DNA of 64,000 nucleotides from Hyphomicrobiales bacterium (GTDB lineage: Bacteria > Pseudomonadota > Alphaproteobacteria > Rhizobiales > Rhizobiaceae): assembly GCA_900465915.1 (NCBI GenBank), contig UBKJ01000003.1, positions 1 to 64,000 on the forward strand, read 5' to 3'. Within the stretch, counting starts at the first letter, position 1. The number at the start of each line of letters is the position of its first letter. A program made the translations under genes and the position numbers. The notes below the pieces were generated by a model. The model had not been told where the DNA came from, ran no database searches, and worked only from the letters and a program-made list of their open reading frames with translations. Of this stretch, positions 7,942 through 16,498 are shown piece by piece.

Positions 7942-10900
7942 GTGAACATTTCCGAGATCTTCATCCGCCGTCCCGTCGCCACCATCCTCCTGATGATCGG
8001 CGGCATCATCGGCGGCGTGGCGGCCTATGAGCAATTGCCGGTCGCCGCTTTGCCGGAAGCCGACTTCCCCACCATCAACGTCTCCGCCCAGCTCGCCGGC
8101 GCCTCGCCCGACACCATGGCCTCCTCGGTGTCGACGCCGCTGATCAAGCAGTTCGAGACCATCGCCGGCATCGACACGATCAGCGCCACCTCGTCGCTGG
8201 GCAACACCTCGATCACGCTGCAATTCGACCTGACGCGCGACATCGACGCCGCCGCCGCCGACGTGCAGGCGGCCATCACCCGCGCGCAGCGGCAATTGCC
8301 GGACAACCTCACCACCCCGCCCAGCTACCGCAAGGCCAACCCGGCCGACGCGCCGATCATCATCCTGGCGCTGACCGGCGACGGGGCGAAGCTGACGCAG
8401 ATGGACGACATCGCGCAGAACGTCATCTCGCCGGCGCTGTCGACCATCAACGGCGTGGCGCAGGCGCAGGTCTACGGCTCCAAGACCTATGCGGTGCGCG
8501 TCGAGGCCGACCCGGACCGGCTCGCGAGCCGCAACGTGTCGCTGGTGGCGCTGGGCGCCGCACTTGCCGCCGCCAACGACCAGACGCCGGTCGGCACGCT
8601 GCAGAACCCCTCGCAGGCGCTGACCGTGGTGGCGCAGACCCAGCGCGCCAACGCCGACCAGTTCAAGAGCCTGATCGTGGCCGGCAGCGGCGACCGCATC
8701 GTGCGCCTGTCGGACGTGGCGACGGTGCTCGACAGCGTCGATAACGTCAACCAGGGAAGCTGGCTCGACGGCAAGCCCACCATCGCGCTCGCCGTCCAGC
8801 GCCAGCCGGGCGCCAACACGGTCGCGGTGGTCGACGCCATCCGCGCCAAGCTGCCGGAGCTGGAATCGGCGCTGCCGGCGCAGATGCACATCTCCGTGGT
8901 CAACGACTGGTCGGCCTCGATCCGCACCGCGGTGGCGGACGTGCAGCACACGCTCGCCATCACCATCGCACTGGTGGTGCTGGTGATCTTCCTGTTCCTC
9001 GGCCAGTTCTGGGCCACCATGATCCCCGGCCTCGCCGTGCCGCTGTCGCTGGTGGCGACCTTCGCGGCCATGTACGCCTGCGGCTTCTCGATCGACAACA
9101 TCTCGCTTCTGGCGCTGACGCTCGCCGTCGGCCTCGTGGTCGACGACGCCATCGTCATGCTCGAAAACATCGTGCGCCACACCGAGGAGGGCATGAAGCC
9201 CTTCCAGGCGGCGCTGGTCGGCAGCGCCGAGGTGACGGGCACCATCATCTCCATGTCGCTGTCGCTGGTGGCCGTCTTCCTGCCGATCCTGCTGATGGGC
9301 GGCATCGTCGGCCGCGTGCTCAACGAGTTCGGCATGGTGGTCACGCTCGCCATCCTGTCCTCGGCGCTGGTGTCGCTGACGGTGACGCCGATGCTGACCG
9401 CCCGCCTGCCGCATGTCGAGCACAAGCCGGGCCGCGTCGCCCGCGCCTTCGACCGCGTCACGCACGGCTACGGCCGCAGCGTCGGCTGGTGCCTGGGGCA
9501 CAAGCCGGTGGTGCTGGTGGTGTTCCTGCTCAGCCTCGCCGGCTCGGCCTGGTGCTTCGCCACGCTGCCGCGCTCCTTCTTCCCGCAGGAGGATATCGGC
9601 CTTCTCACCATCTCGACCCAGGCGCGGCAGGACATCTCCTATCCGGCCATGAGCGACCTGCAGCGCCAGGCGGCCGACATCGTCTCCGCCGACCCGGCCG
9701 TGCTGCACGTCACCTCCCGCCTTGGCAGCGGACCCAACGGCTCCAGCTTCAACACCGGCTCGATCCTGGTGCAGTTGAAGCCGCGCGACCAGCGCCCGCC
9801 GATGGAGACCACGCTGGCCGAGCTGCGCAAGAAGCTCGCCGCCATGTCGGGCCTCGCCGCCTATATCACGCCGGTGCAGAGCCTGCGCTTCGGCGGCCGC
9901 TCGACGCAGAGCCAGTACCAGATCGTGCTGCAATCGCTCGACGCCGCCGAGGCGCGCTCGTGGTCGCACAAGCTCTCCGACGCCATGCAGGCCGAGCCGA
10001 ACCTGTTCGTCGACGTGGCCTCGGACCTTCAGGACAACGCGCTGCAGGCGCAGATCGCCATCGACGAGGACAAGGCCGGCAGCCTCGGCGTCACCTCGCA
10101 GGCGCTGCGCGACACGCTGCAGGCCGCCTTCGGCACCTGGCAGGTGTCGCAGATCCAGACCACCGGCAACAATTACGACGTGCTGCTGGAGCTGGACCAG
10201 AACCGCCCGTGGGACGAGACCATGCTCGGCGCGCTGCGCGTGCCCTCCACCTCGGGCAAGCTGATCCCGCTCGCGAGCTTCGCCACCGTCACCCGCACCA
10301 ACGGGCCGGTGACGGTCAACCAGTCGGGCCAGCTCGCCTCGGTGACGCTGTCCTTCAACCTGCCGGCGGGCGTGTCGCTCGGCACCGCCACCGCCCGCGT
10401 CGACGCGCTGCGCGACCAGATCGGCATGCCGGCCTCGGTCAACACCTTCCCGGCCGGCGCGGCGCAGATCTTCGCCCAGTCGACGGGCAATATGGGGCTG
10501 CTGATCATCGCCGCCGTCGCCACGATCTATATCGTGCTGGGCGTGCTCTACGAGAGCTTCGCCCATCCGGTCACCATCCTGTCGGGCCTGCCCTCGGCCG
10601 CCTTCGGCGCGCTGATCACCTTGCAGCTCTTCGGCTTCGACCTGTCGATCATCGCGCTGATCGGCCTCCTGATGCTGATCGGCATCGTCAAGAAGAACGC
10701 CATCATGATGGTGGACGTGGCGCTGACGCTGAAGCGCGAGGAGAATTTCTCGCCCGACGACGCCATCCACCAGGCGGCCATCCGCCGCTTCCGCCCGATC
10801 ATGATGACCACCTTCTGCGCGCTGCTGGCGGCGGTGCCGGTGGCGATCAGCAACGGCCAGGGCTCGGAGCTGCGCCAGCCGCTGGGCGTGGCGGTGGTGG

Positions 10901-11034
10901 GCGGGCTTCTGGTCAGCCAGGTGCTGACGCTGTTCATCACCCCGGTCATCTTCGTCGAGATCGACCGCCTGTCCTCGCTGCGCTGGCTGCGCCGCCGCAA
11001 GGACAGACCGGAGGAGAAGGAGCAGCCGGCCTGA
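7942..11034 (+). CDS. RND-family multidrug efflux pump (MdtB/MdtC/HAE1-like)
   Basis: 1030 residues, the usual RND length. It has TM1 (IFIRRPVATILLMIGGIIGG), two large periplasmic loops, and a TM4 segment with the paired aspartates of the proton relay (VGLVVDDAIVMLENI). A second half contains the matching conserved run IGIVKKNAIMMVDVA. It exports drugs or other amphiphiles with proton import through the adaptor encoded 16 bp upstream. Only one RND gene is present, unlike mdtBC or muxBC pairs. The start is GTG. The substrate is unknown. Confidence 0.92.
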   Translation: MNISEIFIRRPVATILLMIGGIIGGVAAYEQLPVAALPEADFPTINVSAQLAGASPDTMASSVSTPLIKQFETIAGIDTISATSSLGNTSITLQFDLTRDIDAAAADVQAAITRAQRQLPDNLTTPPSYRKANPADAPIIILALTGDGAKLTQMDDIAQNVISPALSTINGVAQAQVYGSKTYAVRVEADPDRLASRNVSLVALGAALAAANDQTPVGTLQNPSQALTVVAQTQRANADQFKSLIVAGSGDRIVRLSDVATVLDSVDNVNQGSWLDGKPTIALAVQRQPGANTVAVVDAIRAKLPELESALPAQMHISVVNDWSASIRTAVADVQHTLAITIALVVLVIFLFLGQFWATMIPGLAVPLSLVATFAAMYACGFSIDNISLLALTLAVGLVVDDAIVMLENIVRHTEEGMKPFQAALVGSAEVTGTIISMSLSLVAVFLPILLMGGIVGRVLNEFGMVVTLAILSSALVSLTVTPMLTARLPHVEHKPGRVARAFDRVTHGYGRSVGWCLGHKPVVLVVFLLSLAGSAWCFATLPRSFFPQEDIGLLTISTQARQDISYPAMSDLQRQAADIVSADPAVLHVTSRLGSGPNGSSFNTGSILVQLKPRDQRPPMETTLAELRKKLAAMSGLAAYITPVQSLRFGGRSTQSQYQIVLQSLDAAEARSWSHKLSDAMQAEPNLFVDVASDLQDNALQAQIAIDEDKAGSLGVTSQALRDTLQAAFGTWQVSQIQTTGNNYDVLLELDQNRPWDETMLGALRVPSTSGKLIPLASFATVTRTNGPVTVNQSGQLASVTLSFNLPAGVSLGTATARVDALRDQIGMPASVNTFPAGAAQIFAQSTGNMGLLIIAAVATIYIVLGVLYESFAHPVTILSGLPSAAFGALITLQLFGFDLSIIALIGLLMLIGIVKKNAIMMVDVALTLKREENFSPDDAIHQAAIRRFRPIMMTTFCALLAAVPVAISNGQGSELRQPLGVAVVGGLLVSQVLTLFITPVIFVEIDRLSSLRWLRRRKDRPEEKEQPA

Positions 11035-11041
11035 GGCCGGC
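11025..11041 (+). terminator. stem-loop straddling the pump stop codon
   Basis: Seven-bp arms GCCGGCC (11025-11031) and GGCCGGC (11035-11041) flank a 3-base loop that is exactly the TGA stop codon of the pump gene. There is no T run. It lies between convergent genes, 5 bp from the HAD stop. Confidence 0.35.
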
Positions 11042-11046
11042 AGCAC

Positions 11047-11679
11047 CTATAACTGGGCGCGCAGGATGGCGGCCAGCTCGGCGTAGTCGCTGAGCGCATG
11101 GTCGACGGCGCCGCCCGCGGGCAGCCTGTAGCCGATGACCGTCATGCCGGCGGCGCGCGCCGAGGCCGCGCCGGTCGGGCTGTCCTCGACCACCGCCACT
11201 TCCTCGGGGCGCAGACCCAGCCTTTCGGCGGCGGCGAGATAGGGCTCGGGATGCGGCTTGCCGTTGGCGACGTCGTTGACGCTGATGGTGAAGCGCAAAA
11301 GGTCGGCGACGCCCAGCGCCGCGATATTGGCGTCGACCACGCCGCGGCCCGAATTGGACACGCAGACCTGCGCGAGGCCGAGATCGGCCGCCGCCCGCAT
11401 CGCCTGCAGCGCGCCCTCAATGGGGCGCAGCGCCGGGGCGTGGGCGATGTAATGCTCGTGGATGCGCTCCAGCCAGTGCTCGAAGGCGAGGTCGGCGGGC
11501 AGCATCCCGTTCAGCCCCTCCCAGACGCCTTCCAGATGCACGCCGTGGAAACGGTCCACCGGCAGGTCGGCGAGGTCGACGCCGAAATGCCTCGTGCCGG
11601 CGATCAGGGCGCGGTGATGCAGCGGCTCGCTGTCGATCAGCGTTCCGTCGATGTCCCATGCGATTGCTTTGATGCTCAT
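11047..11679 (-). CDS. HAD-superfamily phosphatase (beta-phosphoglucomutase/GPH-like)
   Basis: 210 residues. Motif I is AWDIDGTLIDSEPLHH with nucleophile Asp9 and Asp11. A helical cap follows. Motif II is VSNSGRGV, the motif III lysine is in NGKPHPEP, and motif IV is VVEDSPTGAASARAAGM. This is the subgroup I HAD pattern of 2-phosphoglycolate phosphatase, beta-phosphoglucomutase and sugar-phosphate phosphatases. The substrate is not predictable. An upstream reading frame extends to 11814 but the family begins at the ATG at 11679, and a repeat element occupies part of the extension. Confidence 0.82.
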   Translation of the reverse strand: MSIKAIAWDIDGTLIDSEPLHHRALIAGTRHFGVDLADLPVDRFHGVHLEGVWEGLNGMLPADLAFEHWLERIHEHYIAHAPALRPIEGALQAMRAAADLGLAQVCVSNSGRGVVDANIAALGVADLLRFTISVNDVANGKPHPEPYLAAAERLGLRPEEVAVVEDSPTGAASARAAGMTVIGYRLPAGGAVDHALSDYAELAAILRAQL

Positions 11680-11732
11680 GTCGGTCTCTATGCTTATGAT
11701 CCGGGGGGCTTGTGATCCGGCGCGGACCATAG

Positions 11733-11787
11733 AGCATTTCCGGCCGAAGCGCGAAGCGGTTTCGCGCCGCCGGACGCGCGAAAACAA
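11733..11787 (+). repeat. intergenic palindromic repeat, copy 1
   Basis: Begins AGCATTTCC, contains GCGCGAA-GCGGT-TTCGCGC (7-bp stem) and ends near GCGCGAAAACAA. The order AGCATTTCC, CGAAGCGGTTT, GGA..GCGC, AAAA is shared with copy 2 on the other strand at 14925-14985. This resembles the short dispersed palindromic elements of rhizobial genomes. Confidence 0.55.
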
Positions 11788-11810
11788 CGGGATAGGCGGG
11801 CGCGGCCCCT

Positions 11811-12557
11811 TCACCCACGCTTCTTGAGGCGCACCGTGATGACTTTGGGGTTCTCGCCGACGGTCTCGACCTCGAACAGGCCCGATTCGCGCACCAGGTC
11901 GGACAGGCGCGCGAAGCCGTAATTGCGGGCGTCGAAATCCGGCGACTGCTTGGCCAGATGCGACCCGACGGTGGAGAGATGCGCGCGGCCGTCCTCGTCC
12001 TCCGAGGCGGCGACGGCCTTGACCAGCATGTCGAGCGCCGCGCGGTCGAGCCGGTTCTTCGCCGGCGCCGGCCTGGCGGCGGCCTTCGGCGCGGCTTCCG
12101 TCTCCTTCGGCTCGGCTGTCCCCAGCACGTCGAAATAGACGAACTTGTCGCAGGCGGTGATGAAGGGGCGGGGCGTCTTGCGCTCGCCGAAGCCGTAGAC
12201 CGTCACGCCCTGCTCGCGGATGCGGGCGGCGAGGCGGGCGAAGTCGCTGTCGCTGGAGACGATGCAGAAGGCCGAGAAGCGGCCGGTATAGAGCAGGTCC
12301 ATCGCGTCGATGATCATCGCCCCGTCGGTGGCGTTCTTGCCGGTCGTATAGGCGAATTGCTGCACCGGCTGGATCGAATGTTCCAGCAGGCAGTCCTTCC
12401 AGCCGTTGAGGTTGGGCTTGGTCCAGTCGCCATAGATGCGCCGGACGCTGGCGGTCCCGTAGCTCGCCACCTCGGCGAGAAGCCCGCCGACGATCTTCGG
12501 CGAGGCGTTGTCGCCGTCGATCAGAAGCGCCAGCGTGCGATTGTTGTCCTTGGCCAT
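11811..12557 (-). CDS. NYN-domain putative ribonuclease with C-terminal OST-HTH/LOTUS domain
   Basis: 248 residues. The N-terminal 145 residues form a NYN (PIN-like, LabA/DUF88) nuclease fold with the acidic metal-binding set LLIDGDNAS (Asp14, Asp16), GAMIIDAMDLL and IVSSDSDFARLA. After an Ala/Pro-rich linker of about 25 residues, residues about 168-245 match an OST-HTH/LOTUS RNA-binding module (ALDMLVKAVAAS...LSTVGSHLAKQSPDFDARNYGFARLSDLV). Such proteins are thought to process or bind RNA in the cytoplasm; no specific substrate is known. It appears monocistronic. Confidence 0.85.
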   Translation of the reverse strand: MAKDNNRTLALLIDGDNASPKIVGGLLAEVASYGTASVRRIYGDWTKPNLNGWKDCLLEHSIQPVQQFAYTTGKNATDGAMIIDAMDLLYTGRFSAFCIVSSDSDFARLAARIREQGVTVYGFGERKTPRPFITACDKFVYFDVLGTAEPKETEAAPKAAARPAPAKNRLDRAALDMLVKAVAASEDEDGRAHLSTVGSHLAKQSPDFDARNYGFARLSDLVRESGLFEVETVGENPKVITVRLKKRG

Positions 12558-12629
12558 GGTTCCGCTCCTCTCGCTCGAAGAGTGGCGGCGGCCGGGCCCC
12601 GCGTCAAGGACAGACCGGCCGCGATCCGC

Positions 12630-13271
12630 TCAGCCCTTCCTCAGCGCCGCCTTCTGCTCGGGCGTCAGGGGCCGCGTCTTATAGGGGCGCAGGAGCAGGT
12701 AGAGCTTGGCCGTCTCCTCCAGCTCCTCGATGGCGTATTGCGCCTCCTGCAGGGTCTTGCCGGCCACCACCGGGCCGTGATTGGCGAGAAGCACGGCGTG
12801 GCTGTCCCTGGCCCGCTCGGCCACGGCCTCGGCCAGCGCCATGTCGCCGGGCGGGAAATAGGGCGCGAGCGGCAGCTTGCCGACGCGCATGACGTAATAG
12901 GCGGTGAGCGGCGGCAGCACGTCCTCGGGGTCGACCTCCTCCAGCACGCTGACCGCCACCGCATAGGTCGAATGCAAATGCACCACCGCGCCGCTGAGCT
13001 TCTGCTGGCAATACATGCACTGGTGCAAAAAAGCTTCCTTGGTCGGCTTGTCGCCGTCCACATGCACGCCCTCGGCGGTGAAGCGCGACAGCCGCGCCGG
13101 GTCGAGGCTGCCGAGCGAGGCGTTGGTCGGCGTCATCAGAAGCTCGCCGCTCGACAGCCGCGCGCTGATATTGCCGGTCGAGCCGAAGGTCAGCGCCCGG
13201 TCGAACAGCGACTTGCCGGCGGCGGCGATGGCGTCGCGCAGCCAGGTTTCTTCCGAAAGGATCGCCGTCAT
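12630..13271 (-). CDS. class II aldolase/adducin family protein, OtnC-like
   Basis: 213 residues. Zinc-ligand histidines are seen in VVHLHSTYAVAVS and LANHGPVVAG, with the acidic catalytic stretch KPTKEAFLHQCMY. The family includes L-fuculose- and L-ribulose-phosphate enzymes and OtnC, a 3-oxo-tetronate-4-phosphate decarboxylase; length and the STGNISARL motif suit OtnC best. OtnC normally sits with a four-carbon acid kinase (OtnK) and a dehydrogenase, but neither is here, so the gene is an orphan and the exact reaction is uncertain. Confidence 0.72.
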   Translation of the reverse strand: MTAILSEETWLRDAIAAAGKSLFDRALTFGSTGNISARLSSGELLMTPTNASLGSLDPARLSRFTAEGVHVDGDKPTKEAFLHQCMYCQQKLSGAVVHLHSTYAVAVSVLEEVDPEDVLPPLTAYYVMRVGKLPLAPYFPPGDMALAEAVAERARDSHAVLLANHGPVVAGKTLQEAQYAIEELEETAKLYLLLRPYKTRPLTPEQKAALRKG

Positions 13272-13465
13272 CGCGCCTTCTCCGTCTCTTGCATGGCCAT
13301 GTGCTCCCCCTCGATGGTTTCGGACCTATGGCTAGCATATCCGGCCGGCGAGCGGCAGGGGTTTCGGCGCCGCGAAGACGGCTGGCGCATCCCGATTTTT
13401 TTGGCTAAATTAGGCGCGATCCATCCGCCGCGTCAGCGGCGTCTTTCCAGGCGGCTGAAAAAATC

Positions 13466-14890
13466 GTGACAATCGACTCATTTCCGCGGCGCTCCGCGTC
13501 GGCGATCCTGCCTTATCTCGTTCTGGCGCTTTTCTTCGTTCTTTCCTATTTCCTCCGCCCGTTGATGCCCATCGACGAGACGCGCTACATGGCCGTGATC
13601 TGGGAGATGTGGGCGCGCGGAAACCAGTTTCTGCCGACGCTCAACTTCCAGCCCTATTACCAGAAGGCGCCGCTGCTGTTCTGGCTGATCGAGCTGGGCT
13701 GGAGCCTGTTCGGCGTCAGCCGCGCCGCCGCCATGGCGGTGCTGTTCGCCATCGCCGCGCTCATCATGCTGTTCGTCCAGCGGCTCGGCGTGGCGCTGTT
13801 CCCCGGCCGCGCCGGCATGCGCGAGCGCATGCCGTGGATCGTGCTGGGCAGCGTCGCCTTCGCGCTCTACGCCACCGTCATCCTGTTCGACCTGCTCCTG
13901 ACCGCCTGCGTGCTGGCCGCGGTGCTCGCCGCCATGCGCGCGAGCCGCGACAAGGGGCTCGCCTTCACGCTTTTGACCGGCTTCTGCATCGGGCTCGGCC
14001 TGCTCGCCAAGGGGCCGGTGGTAGTGATCCACCTTCTCGTCCCCTTCGCCTGCTATCCGCTCTGGCGCGACGAGGGCGCCGGCGTTCCGCCGCGCCAGTT
14101 CTACCGCCGCATGCTGCTGGCGCTGGGCGTGGGCTTCGTCGTCGTCTGCTTCTGGCTGGTTCCGGCCTTCTACCAGGCCGGGACGGATTTCGCCTATAAC
14201 CTGATCTGGAAGCAGTCGGTCGGCCGCGTCAACGGCACGGTCGAGAGCGCCCATGTGCGGCCGTTCTATTTCTACCTCGCCTTCGTGCCGGTGCTGCTCC
14301 TGCCCTGGGCCCTGTCGCCGCATCTGTGGCGGGTCAGGCCGATCGCCATGGTGCGCCGCATGACCGACCGGCGCGAGAAGCGCATCCTTGCTTATCTCGC
14401 GATCTGGATCGTCTGGACCTTCGTCGTCTTCAGCCTGATCTCGGGCAAGCAGCCGCATTACATCGTGCCGGTGCTGGCGCCGGTGTGCCTGCTGTTCGGC
14501 TATTTCCTCGCCGACGGCAAGATGTCGCTGATCCGCATGGGGGCGGGGATCGTCATCGCCGCCTTCGTCGTCGGCCAGGCCATCGCGGCGCTGACCATCT
14601 TCAAGCGCTACGACCTGGAGCCGCTGGCGGGCTTCGTCGCGGCGCATCAGGACGCCGAATGGGGCTTCGCCGGCCAGGTGCGCGGCGAGATCACCTTCCT
14701 CGCCCGGCTGCGCAAGCCGCTGGTCGTGGTCGACCCGAAGGACCCGGACGCCTGGCTCAAGGCCGCGCCCAACCGCTACCTGATCCAGGAGGTCGACGGT
14801 CCGGGTAAGCAGGGCGACGGCGTGGTGATGCGCCAGCCCATGCGCGGCGACTGGTTCGTGGTCAAGGCGTCGCCGCCGGCGGCGCAATAA
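13466..14890 (+). CDS. ArnT/PMT-family membrane glycosyltransferase
   Basis: 474 residues with about ten or more hydrophobic helices. The first periplasmic loop begins with the family's catalytic acidic motif (IDETRYM, Asp37-Glu38) and continues with the lipid-binding YYQKAPLLFWL. A KGP motif follows (LGLLAKGPVVV). ArnT and relatives transfer a sugar from a polyprenyl phosphate donor to lipid A or another periplasmic acceptor. No arn-operon neighbours are present, so the donor sugar is unknown. The GTG start at 13466 has only a weak ribosome-binding site. A strong terminator follows the stop. Confidence 0.82.
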   Translation: MTIDSFPRRSASAILPYLVLALFFVLSYFLRPLMPIDETRYMAVIWEMWARGNQFLPTLNFQPYYQKAPLLFWLIELGWSLFGVSRAAAMAVLFAIAALIMLFVQRLGVALFPGRAGMRERMPWIVLGSVAFALYATVILFDLLLTACVLAAVLAAMRASRDKGLAFTLLTGFCIGLGLLAKGPVVVIHLLVPFACYPLWRDEGAGVPPRQFYRRMLLALGVGFVVVCFWLVPAFYQAGTDFAYNLIWKQSVGRVNGTVESAHVRPFYFYLAFVPVLLLPWALSPHLWRVRPIAMVRRMTDRREKRILAYLAIWIVWTFVVFSLISGKQPHYIVPVLAPVCLLFGYFLADGKMSLIRMGAGIVIAAFVVGQAIAALTIFKRYDLEPLAGFVAAHQDAEWGFAGQVRGEITFLARLRKPLVVVDPKDPDAWLKAAPNRYLIQEVDGPGKQGDGVVMRQPMRGDWFVVKASPPAAQ

Positions 14891-14892
14891 CC

Positions 14893-14937
14893 GGAGCGGT
14901 CTCCGTCTTCACGGAACCGCTCCAGCTTTTTATTTTT
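14893..14937 (+). terminator. strong intrinsic terminator after the glycosyltransferase
   Basis: An 8-bp outer stem (GGAGCGGT, 14893-14900, with ACCGCTCC, 14916-14923), a single bulged C, then a 5-bp inner stem (TCCGT with ACGGA) and a CTTC tetraloop. It is followed by AGCTTTTTATTTTT. The hairpin is also part of repeat copy 2. Confidence 0.85.
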
Positions 14938-14985
14938 GCGCATTGTCCTGACGCAAAACCGCTTCGCACTTTTGCTGGAAATGCT
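14893..14985 (-). repeat. intergenic palindromic repeat, copy 2
   Basis: Read on the minus strand it begins AGCATTTCC (complement of 14977-14985), continues GTGCGAAGCGGTTTTGCGT and an A-rich stretch, and ends with the GGAGCGGT hairpin. It shares order and sequence with copy 1 at 11733-11787. The last base overlaps the IclR stop codon, so the element fills the whole space between convergent genes and supplies the terminator. Confidence 0.6.
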
Positions 14986-15806
14986 TATTCCGCCAAAGCC
15001 ACGGAAATGTCGTTGGCGATCTGGATGACGACCGGCGCGAGGCCGGCGAGCCGCGCGTCGGGCATGCGCTCGACCGGGCCGGAGACGCTCACCGCCGCGA
15101 AGACGCGGCGGGTCGAGTCGCGCACCGGCGCGCCGACGCAGCGCACGCCGAGCTCGATCTCCTCGTCGTCGATGGCGTAGCCGCGCGCGCGCACTTTGGC
15201 CAGCTCCGCCGTCAGCGCCTCCAGCGAGGTGATGGTGTGGGGCGTGTAGGCGTGAAAACCCTCCTGCGCGATCTTGCGCACCAGCTCTTCGCTCTGGAAG
15301 GCGAGGAAGGCCTTGCCGACGCTGGTGCAATAGGTCGGCGCGGCCTGAAGCGTCGTCACGCTGGCGGCCGTCATCTCCTCGCGCTCGACGCAGACCATCT
15401 GGTGGCCGTCGAACATGTGGAAATGGATGATCTCGCCGGTGAGCTGCTGGAGGCGGGCGACGTGCGGCAGCGCGTGGGTGGAGGTGTCGAGCCCCGCCAT
15501 GACCGAGCTGCCGTAATGGAACATCTTCATGCCGAGCCGGTAGCCGTGCCTGCGGCCGTCCTGGTCGAGAAGGCCGATGTCGCGCAGCGAGGAGACGATG
15601 CGGTGGACGGTGGTCTTCGGCAGGCCGGTGGAGGCCGCCAGCTCCCCCACCGTCATGATCGGCTTCTTGCGGGAGAAGCTGTCGAGAACCAGCGCCATCT
15701 TGCGCAGCGACTTCGCGCCGCCGTCGCGATGCTCGGGGGCCGTGTCGGCGCCGTCCCTGTCTTCGGCTTCGGCGGTTTCGGCGTCGTTCAGGACTTTTGC
15801 TTCCAT
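14985..15806 (-). CDS. IclR-family transcriptional regulator
   Basis: 273 residues. After an acidic N-terminal tail of about 30 residues comes the IclR winged helix (KSLRKMALVLDSFSRKKPIMTVGELAAS.., TGLPKTTVHRIVSSL), then the effector domain (about 110-270) with the usual SVGKAFLAF and RGYAIDDEEIELGVRCVGAPVRD motifs. It is the last gene of the amino-acid ABC operon, 13 bp after the second permease gene. Two near-identical TTCC(N7)GGAA palindromes in the divergent control region of that operon fit IclR sites, so it most likely regulates its own operon and the aminotransferase operon. The effector is probably the imported compound or a product of it. Confidence 0.9.
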   Translation of the reverse strand: MEAKVLNDAETAEAEDRDGADTAPEHRDGGAKSLRKMALVLDSFSRKKPIMTVGELAASTGLPKTTVHRIVSSLRDIGLLDQDGRRHGYRLGMKMFHYGSSVMAGLDTSTHALPHVARLQQLTGEIIHFHMFDGHQMVCVEREEMTAASVTTLQAAPTYCTSVGKAFLAFQSEELVRKIAQEGFHAYTPHTITSLEALTAELAKVRARGYAIDDEEIELGVRCVGAPVRDSTRRVFAAVSVSGPVERMPDARLAGLAPVVIQIANDISVALAE

Positions 15807-15819
15807 TCCCTTTTTCCGT

Positions 15820-16491
15820 TCATCGGCCCGCCAGCACGGATTGCGCCTTGGCTTCGAGCTTGCGGGCTATCAATTCCAGTACGAAGCATACAACGAAATA
15901 AGTCAACGCGAGCAGCGTAAAGACGACGAAAGGCTGATTGGTGCGGATCACCACCTCGCGGCCGAGCTTGGTGATCTCGCTGATGCCCACCACCGACACC
16001 AGGGACGTATCCTTGACGATCAGGATCGCCTGTCCCAGAAGCGACGGGATGATGGCCATCAGCGTCTGCGGCAGCACGATGTCGCGCAAACGTTGCAGGC
16101 CGTTGAAGCCCAGCGCCACCGCGGCCTCGTTCTGGCCCTTGTCGAGGCCGAGAAGGCCGCCGCGGATGATCTCGGTCATGTAGGCCCCGTGCGAAAGCGA
16201 CAGGGCGATCACCGCCGTCACGATCGGCCCGATGTCGATGTCGAAGGCGGGCAGGCCGTAATAGACCAGGAAGATGAACATCAGGAACGGCGTCGAGCGG
16301 AAGATATAGACGTAGATTGCGACCAGAAACCGCACCGCGCGGTAGGGCGAGGCGGCCAGCACGCCGCCGACGATGCCGATGAGCAGCGCCGGGAAGAAGG
16401 CGGCGACGGTGAGGTAGAGCACGATCGGCAGGCCGGTCAGGATCAGGCCGATGGCGTCGCTCGACGTGGACAGGATTGCGGCTGGGTTCAT
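15820..16491 (-). CDS. polar amino-acid ABC transporter permease
   Basis: 223 residues with about five membrane helices. The cytoplasmic EAA loop is EAAVALGFNGLQRLRDIVLPQ, and SHGAYMTEIIRGG is the typical HisM/GlnP-family stretch preceding it. It forms the membrane channel with the permease encoded 7 bp upstream. It belongs to the five-gene operon SBP-ATPase-permease-permease-IclR. Confidence 0.92.
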   Translation of the reverse strand: MNPAAILSTSSDAIGLILTGLPIVLYLTVAAFFPALLIGIVGGVLAASPYRAVRFLVAIYVYIFRSTPFLMFIFLVYYGLPAFDIDIGPIVTAVIALSLSHGAYMTEIIRGGLLGLDKGQNEAAVALGFNGLQRLRDIVLPQTLMAIIPSLLGQAILIVKDTSLVSVVGISEITKLGREVVIRTNQPFVVFTLLALTYFVVCFVLELIARKLEAKAQSVLAGR

Positions 16492-16498
16492 GGTCGCC

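Noticed and set aside
7885..11046. 1053-residue open frame antisense to the RND pump
   Set aside because: It is Arg/His/Gly-rich low-complexity sequence with no domain, an artefact of high GC third positions opposite a clear RND gene.
11680..11814. 45-residue N-terminal extension of the HAD phosphatase
   Set aside because: The extension overlaps the palindromic repeat and lacks conservation; the HAD fold starts at the ATG at 11679.
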